A DNA stretch of 8,513 nt, taken from contig JAAXHZ010000275.1 in NCBI GenBank assembly GCA_012270625.1, positions 1-8,513 on the forward strand. The letters are read 5' to 3'. This document shows positions 5,400 to 8,513 of this stretch, one piece after another. Made by a program: the position numbers and the translations under genes. Source of the DNA: Dehalococcoidia bacterium. Lineage in GTDB: Bacteria; Chloroflexota; Dehalococcoidia; SAR202; UBA11138. How positions within the stretch are numbered: position 1 is the first letter of the stretch; each line of letters opens with the position of its first letter. Under the pieces are notes generated by a model that had not been told where the DNA came from, searched no databases, and was given only the letters and a program-made list of their open reading frames with translations.

Positions 5400-6820
5400 T
5401 CCTCGCTCATCCTGCGCCAGCGGGACCTGAAGGGTTCTTTCAACTCAGGTATATCTCTGTGATCGCTCCATCCCGATAGCGCACCTGGCAGCCTTGTTTT
5501 GCCGGGAGTTCCCGACATCAGTGACTGGCCGAGTCTCCCAACCCAATTCGCTGCCTGCATAGCCCCGCCAGTTGAGACTGACGCTTGCCACGCCTTCATG
5601 GCCATTCTCTCTGCGCCATCTACAGATTTCTCAGATGGATAGTTTTCACCCTGAGTCAGCTCTTTGCGCATGTACAGCAACATCCTCGGAATATCGATCC
5701 GGACCGGACACGCCTCCTTGCACGCGCCACACAGAGTCGAAGCGTATGGCAAGTCTTTGCCATCCGACAGCCCGGTGAGCATGGGAGATACGACAGCTCC
5801 TATTGGACCCGGATACACCCACCCATAGGCGTGACCTCCCACCTTGCGGTACACCGGACAGGCATTCAGGCAGGCGCCGCAGCGCAGGCACAGAAGCGCC
5901 TCTCGCAGGTGCTCGTCGGCCAACATGTAAGAGCGTCCGTTGTCAACGATCACCAAGTGAAACTCTTCGGGCCCGTCTTCCTCCTCGGTGCGTCTGGGGC
6001 CGGTCACTGTGGTGACATAGCTGGACAGCATCTGTCCAGTCGCCGACCGGATCAGAAGGCGCAGAAACAGGCCAAGGTCCTCCAGCGATGGCACTACCTT
6101 CTCCATACCTGATATTGCGATGTGTACTTTTGGCATCGAGGTACACATCCGACCGTTGCCTTCGTTGGTGACCAGCGTGACGGTGCCTGACTCGGCTACA
6201 AGAAAGTTGGCGCCCGATACTCCCATGCCTGCTGTCAGGAACTTCTCTCTAAGCTGACGGCGGGCCTCCCGAGTCAGCTCCTCTATATCCTCGATCCTGA
6301 CCGTTCCTAGCTTATCAGCGAATAGCTCTGAGACCTGCTCGCGCGACTTGTGGATGGCGGGAGCGATGATGTGGAAAGGTGTGTCGCCTGCGAGCTGGAC
6401 GATATACTCGCCCAGGTCGGTTTCGACAGGCTCTATGCCTTCTGACTCCAGCCGTTCGTTCAGGCCCATCTCCTCCGAGAGCATGGACTTGCTCTTGACC
6501 ACCATTTCGACTCCGCGACTGCGGGCAACGGAAACAACATAGTCAGAAGCCGCCCTGGCGTCCTTAGCGAAGAAGACCGTACCCCCCGCCTTTTCGACGT
6601 TTTCGGCAAGCAGCTCGAGGTAGTAGTCAAGGTTTTCTATAACGTGCCGCTTTATCTCGCGACCACGGTCTCGCAGCTCATCCCAGTGCGACGTTGCCGC
6701 GGCCGCAGTGATGCGCGCGCTGTGAAATCCTGAGTAGAGGCCTTCCAGGTTTCGCTGCACCTGCTCGTCGGCCAGTGCGCTGGCCGATCCCTGCCTGAAC
6801 TGGCGAGTACGTGGCTCCAA
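5396..6820 (-). CDS. lutB: LutB-type iron-sulfur LUD protein
   Basis: A 474-residue LutB-type protein, the iron-sulfur electron-transfer subunit of LutABC. The LUD domain occupies about 70-300, with GVSGANFLVAESGTVTLVTNEGN (200-222), PKVHIAISG (230-238) and VTGPRRTEEEDGPEEFHLVIVDNGR (272-296). Two 4Fe-4S motifs follow: CLRCGACLNACPVY (Cys311, 314, 317, 321) and LCGACKEACPV (Cys364, 367, 371). A C-terminal tail resembles the family's extra domain. The length is normal. Translation probably starts at TTG 6820, four bases after lutA's last base, with AGGGAG eight bases upstream. Electrons would leave through the ferredoxin-like clusters to the respiratory chain; the acceptor is not encoded here. 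Confidence 0.94.
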   Translation of the reverse strand: MEPRTRQFRQGSASALADEQVQRNLEGLYSGFHSARITAAAATSHWDELRDRGREIKRHVIENLDYYLELLAENVEKAGGTVFFAKDARAASDYVVSVARSRGVEMVVKSKSMLSEEMGLNERLESEGIEPVETDLGEYIVQLAGDTPFHIIAPAIHKSREQVSELFADKLGTVRIEDIEELTREARRQLREKFLTAGMGVSGANFLVAESGTVTLVTNEGNGRMCTSMPKVHIAISGMEKVVPSLEDLGLFLRLLIRSATGQMLSSYVTTVTGPRRTEEEDGPEEFHLVIVDNGRSYMLADEHLREALLCLRCGACLNACPVYRKVGGHAYGWVYPGPIGAVVSPMLTGLSDGKDLPYASTLCGACKEACPVRIDIPRMLLYMRKELTQGENYPSEKSVDGAERMAMKAWQASVSTGGAMQAANWVGRLGQSLMSGTPGKTRLPGALSGWSDHRDIPELKEPFRSRWRRMSEE

Positions 6821-6823
6821 GCT

Positions 6824-7591
6824 CTACGCTCCCTCTAGGGCCTGTGCTACAAGCTCTGCAATGTGGGCAGTGCGGACATGACTGTCGCGACGCTGGAGCC
6901 CACCTCGGATGTGCATCAGGCAGCTCGAGTCACACGCTGCCACGACATCTGCCCCGCTGGCCTCGATGTTATCCAGCTTGTCACTCAGCATAGCCCCGGA
7001 TATGTCGGCGTACTTCACTGCGAACGTGCCCCCAAATCCGCAGCACACCTCAGCCTGTTTCAGCTCTACGCGATGGAGACCGGGAACAGAGTCGATCAAC
7101 GACTTCGGTTGAGAATCAACTCCCAGTTCCCGTTTGGCGTGACAGGCCTCATGGAACGCGACTGCGATGTCGGCTCCCGATGACTGTACGAGGCTCTCGA
7201 TGCCGGAAAGACCGACCTCTTCGGACAGGTATTCGCTGAACTCGAAGACATTCTGGGACAGCGCATTGGCCCGGGAGAGATTAACAGGGTCATCCGCGAA
7301 AAGCTCACGATAGTAGTTACGGATCATTGCGGCACACGAGCCTGAAGGCACGACAACTGGAACAGAAGGGTCAAGCTGGCCTAGAAGTCTTCTGGCAACT
7401 GGCCGCGCTTCGTTCCAGAAACCCGAGTTGAAGGCGGGCTGTCCGCAACACGTCTGAGAGGGATCGAACTCGACCTGTTTGTCGAGAGCACGCAGCACGC
7501 GAACTACTGCCTCGCCCACTTCAGGAAAGAACTGATCCACGACGCACGTAACGAACAACTGGACCCGGCCCTGACAGGTCGGACTGCTCAC
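6824..7591 (-). CDS. lutA: LutA-type CCG-domain protein
   Basis: A 255-residue protein with two cysteine-rich CCG domains, the LutA type, related to heterodisulfide reductase subunit B and glycolate oxidase GlcF. The first domain has TCCGQPAFNSGF (Cys48, Cys49) and PSGSCAAM (Cys86). The second has FHEACHAKRELGV (Cys150), VCCGFGGTFAVK (Cys183, Cys184) and ACDSSCLMHI (Cys224). These motifs bind an iron-sulfur cluster in the family. The start is GTG 7591, with GGGGAG eight bases upstream. Three bases separate its stop from the lutB TTG. LutABC has no flavin subunit, which separates it from the GlcDEF glycolate oxidase, and no glcD is seen nearby. The call is firm; lactate as substrate is the family default. 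Confidence 0.94.
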   Translation of the reverse strand: MSSPTCQGRVQLFVTCVVDQFFPEVGEAVVRVLRALDKQVEFDPSQTCCGQPAFNSGFWNEARPVARRLLGQLDPSVPVVVPSGSCAAMIRNYYRELFADDPVNLSRANALSQNVFEFSEYLSEEVGLSGIESLVQSSGADIAVAFHEACHAKRELGVDSQPKSLIDSVPGLHRVELKQAEVCCGFGGTFAVKYADISGAMLSDKLDNIEASGADVVAACDSSCLMHIRGGLQRRDSHVRTAHIAELVAQALEGA

Positions 7592-7646
7592 TGGCGGTTC
7601 TCCCCAATGACTTCAGATCCAGATCGAGCCATGACCTGGGCGCGGA

Positions 7647-7922
7647 TCACAACACCAGTCCCCTGACGACGAAACCAACGATCCACGCAATCATGAATAC
7701 TCCGCCGGAGGCGAACAGCGCTCCTTCTGTCTCTCGCTTGGCCGGACCGTGCAGCGCGAGGTAGGCGACGAACACGCCCATTCCAATCGCTACCAGCCAC
7801 ACTGAGACGGTATCGACTCCAAGTGCCAGACCGATGATGAACCCTACTACTGCCCATGTGATCCATGAGTCCAAGCGTTTCAGCACGGCCACCAATCGGG
7901 GCAGCCCAAATCGTTCAGTCAA
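7647..7922 (-). CDS. Small three-helix membrane protein of unknown function
   Basis: A hypothetical 91-residue hydrophobic protein not recognised as a named family. It begins with a basic amphipathic stretch (ERFGLPRLVAVLKRLD), then has three predicted membrane helices at about 21-36, 39-57 and 68-91, with a charged linker (GPAKRETEGA) between the second and third. The C terminus ends directly in the last helix. The frame is open to a GTG at 7985, but that extension looks non-membrane and non-conserved. TTG 7922, with GGGAAA six bases upstream, is preferred, though weakly. It lies 55 bases upstream of lutA on the same strand, with no obvious promoter between, so it is probably the first gene of the lut operon. 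It is too small to be a lactate permease. A role as membrane anchor for LutABC is only a guess. Confidence 0.65.
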   Translation of the reverse strand: MTERFGLPRLVAVLKRLDSWITWAVVGFIIGLALGVDTVSVWLVAIGMGVFVAYLALHGPAKRETEGALFASGGVFMIAWIVGFVVRGLVL

Positions 7923-8001
7923 TGTGAGTTTCCCGTCAGTCGCTAGTAAACTGTGCCCGTCATGGAAGGATACACATGCGGTCACGCCGATGCAACGCGA
8001 G

Positions 8002-8030
8002 TTGTTGCCATGTGCCCAGTGACGTAAACT
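8002..8030 (+). promoter_or_regulatory. Weak candidate promoter of the VOC gene
   Basis: TTGTTG (8002-8007) and TAAACT (8025-8030) are 17 bases apart, pointing toward the VOC gene, whose start is 28 bases beyond the second element. GCAAC (7992-7996) and GTTGC (8004-8008) form a small inverted repeat over the first element and could be an operator. Both hexamers match consensus only partly. Confidence 0.3.
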
Positions 8031-8058
8031 CGATAAACCTTACTCAGAGAGGAGAAGC

Positions 8059-8513
8059 ATGATAACTGGTTTCAATCACTCAGGATTCGTAGTCAAGGAT
8101 ATCGAAGCAATGGTGGCTTTCTACAGAGACACGCTTGGCCTGAGTGTTATGCGCGAGGTTGACAGTGTGGCCCCACCTGAAGGAGATCACACAGGTATCC
8201 CGGGCGCGCGCAGGACGCTCGTGTTCGTGGGCAAGCCGGAGGGCGAACACGCTCTCGAATTGGTGCACTTCATCGATCCGCCCAGTCCCGAAGGACATCT
8301 TGACAGACATCAGCTTGGCGCAGCCCACATCTGCTTCAACGTGACCGACCTGGCGGCGCTGCACAACGACCTGACCGCAAAGGGCATCAAGTTCGTAACA
8401 GACCCGATCTTCCACGACATGCCTGACGGTAAACGCCGGGGAATATGCTACATACAGGACCCGGAGGGCAACTACGTGGAGTTCATCCAGCCGCCGAGAA
8501 GTACCCAATCAGG
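8059..8513 (+). CDS. VOC-family (glyoxalase-fold) metalloenzyme, cut by window end
   Basis: The first 151 codons of a vicinal-oxygen-chelate family protein; no stop is reached before the window edge. ATG 8059 follows GAGGAG with close spacing. The two paired beta-alpha-beta modules are visible: FNHSGFVVKDIEAMVAFYRDTLGLSV (5-30) and GAAHICFNVTDLAALHNDLTAKGIKF (87-112). The four usual metal ligands fit His7, Glu67 (ALELVHF), His90 (AAHICF) and Glu141 (YVEFIQP), and DPEGNYVEF is a family hallmark. The sequence is near complete, as such proteins are about 130-160 residues. Glyoxalase I, methylmalonyl-CoA epimerase and ring-cleaving dioxygenases share this fold; the intact ligand set supports an active enzyme but the substrate is not determined. 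It is divergent from the small membrane protein gene. Confidence 0.88.
   Translation, partial: MITGFNHSGFVVKDIEAMVAFYRDTLGLSVMREVDSVAPPEGDHTGIPGARRTLVFVGKPEGEHALELVHFIDPPSPEGHLDRHQLGAAHICFNVTDLAALHNDLTAKGIKFVTDPIFHDMPDGKRRGICYIQDPEGNYVEFIQPPRSTQS

Noticed and set aside
4969..5430. Open frame of 153 codons on the plus strand opposite lutC
   Set aside because: It is antisense to a well-supported gene, is rich in Ser/Arg/Thr as expected of a shadow frame, and has no family resemblance.
5585..6112. Open frame of 175 codons opposite lutB
   Set aside because: It lies across the conserved LUD and cysteine motifs of lutB on the other strand; its composition is that of a shadow frame.
7588..7866. 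Arginine-rich 92-codon frame on the minus strand overlapping the small membrane protein
   Set aside because: Although its stop touches the lutA start (GTGA), the alternative frame encodes coherent membrane helices, and this one shows no domain.
1..8513. CRISPR array, tRNA, rRNA or insertion sequence
   Set aside because: No regularly spaced long repeats, cloverleaf-like segment, conserved rRNA stretch, transposase or terminal inverted repeats were seen on reading both strands; this was by eye only.

Overview
The window looks like a compact bacterial chromosome segment with moderately high G+C. Genes are tightly packed, several coupled starts use 4-base ATGA overlaps, and many starts are TTG or GTG behind good Shine-Dalgarno sequences. 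No rRNA, tRNA, phage, insertion sequence or CRISPR array was seen. The gene mix (NfeD with an SPFH protein, complete LutABC, glycerate kinase, VapBC-type pair) and protein style remind me of Chloroflexota such as Dehalococcoidia/SAR202 metagenome bins. That placement is an impression with low to moderate confidence and was not computed.

Layout: positions 1-128 are non-coding and carry a repeated GTCAACAC element around a small palindrome, probably the control region of a gene to the left. Positions 129-2350 (minus strand) hold a two-gene membrane-quality-control operon, nfeD (ClpP-class membrane protease) followed by an SPFH/slipin gene. It has a consensus TATAAT box and an unusual bulged stem-loop in its leader. 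Positions 2551-3312 (minus) hold a toxin-antitoxin pair, a ribbon-helix-helix-like antitoxin followed by a PIN-domain toxin whose third expected acidic residue appears to be serine. An AT-rich 167-base region with a perfect 14-base palindrome separates this pair from a divergent glycerate kinase (3480-4637, plus), which may be translated from a leaderless message.

Positions 4650-7922 (minus) look like one operon: a three-helix small membrane protein of unknown function, then lutA, lutB and lutC, all full length. LutABC is an iron-sulfur system that in Bacillus subtilis oxidises L-lactate to pyruvate. LutC ends 12 bases from the convergent glycerate kinase. Together they suggest use of small hydroxy-acids (lactate, possibly glycolate or glycerate) feeding lower glycolysis. 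This functional link is inferred from position only; no permease or regulator lies in the window. At the right edge (8059 onward, plus) is a VOC/glyoxalase-fold metalloenzyme gene cut by the window end.

There is no clear new multi-gene system. The best leads are the PIN toxin with an altered active site and an in-frame TAG boundary to its antitoxin, the nfeD leader stem-loop, the slipin lacking a membrane anchor, and the small membrane protein apparently co-transcribed with lutABC.
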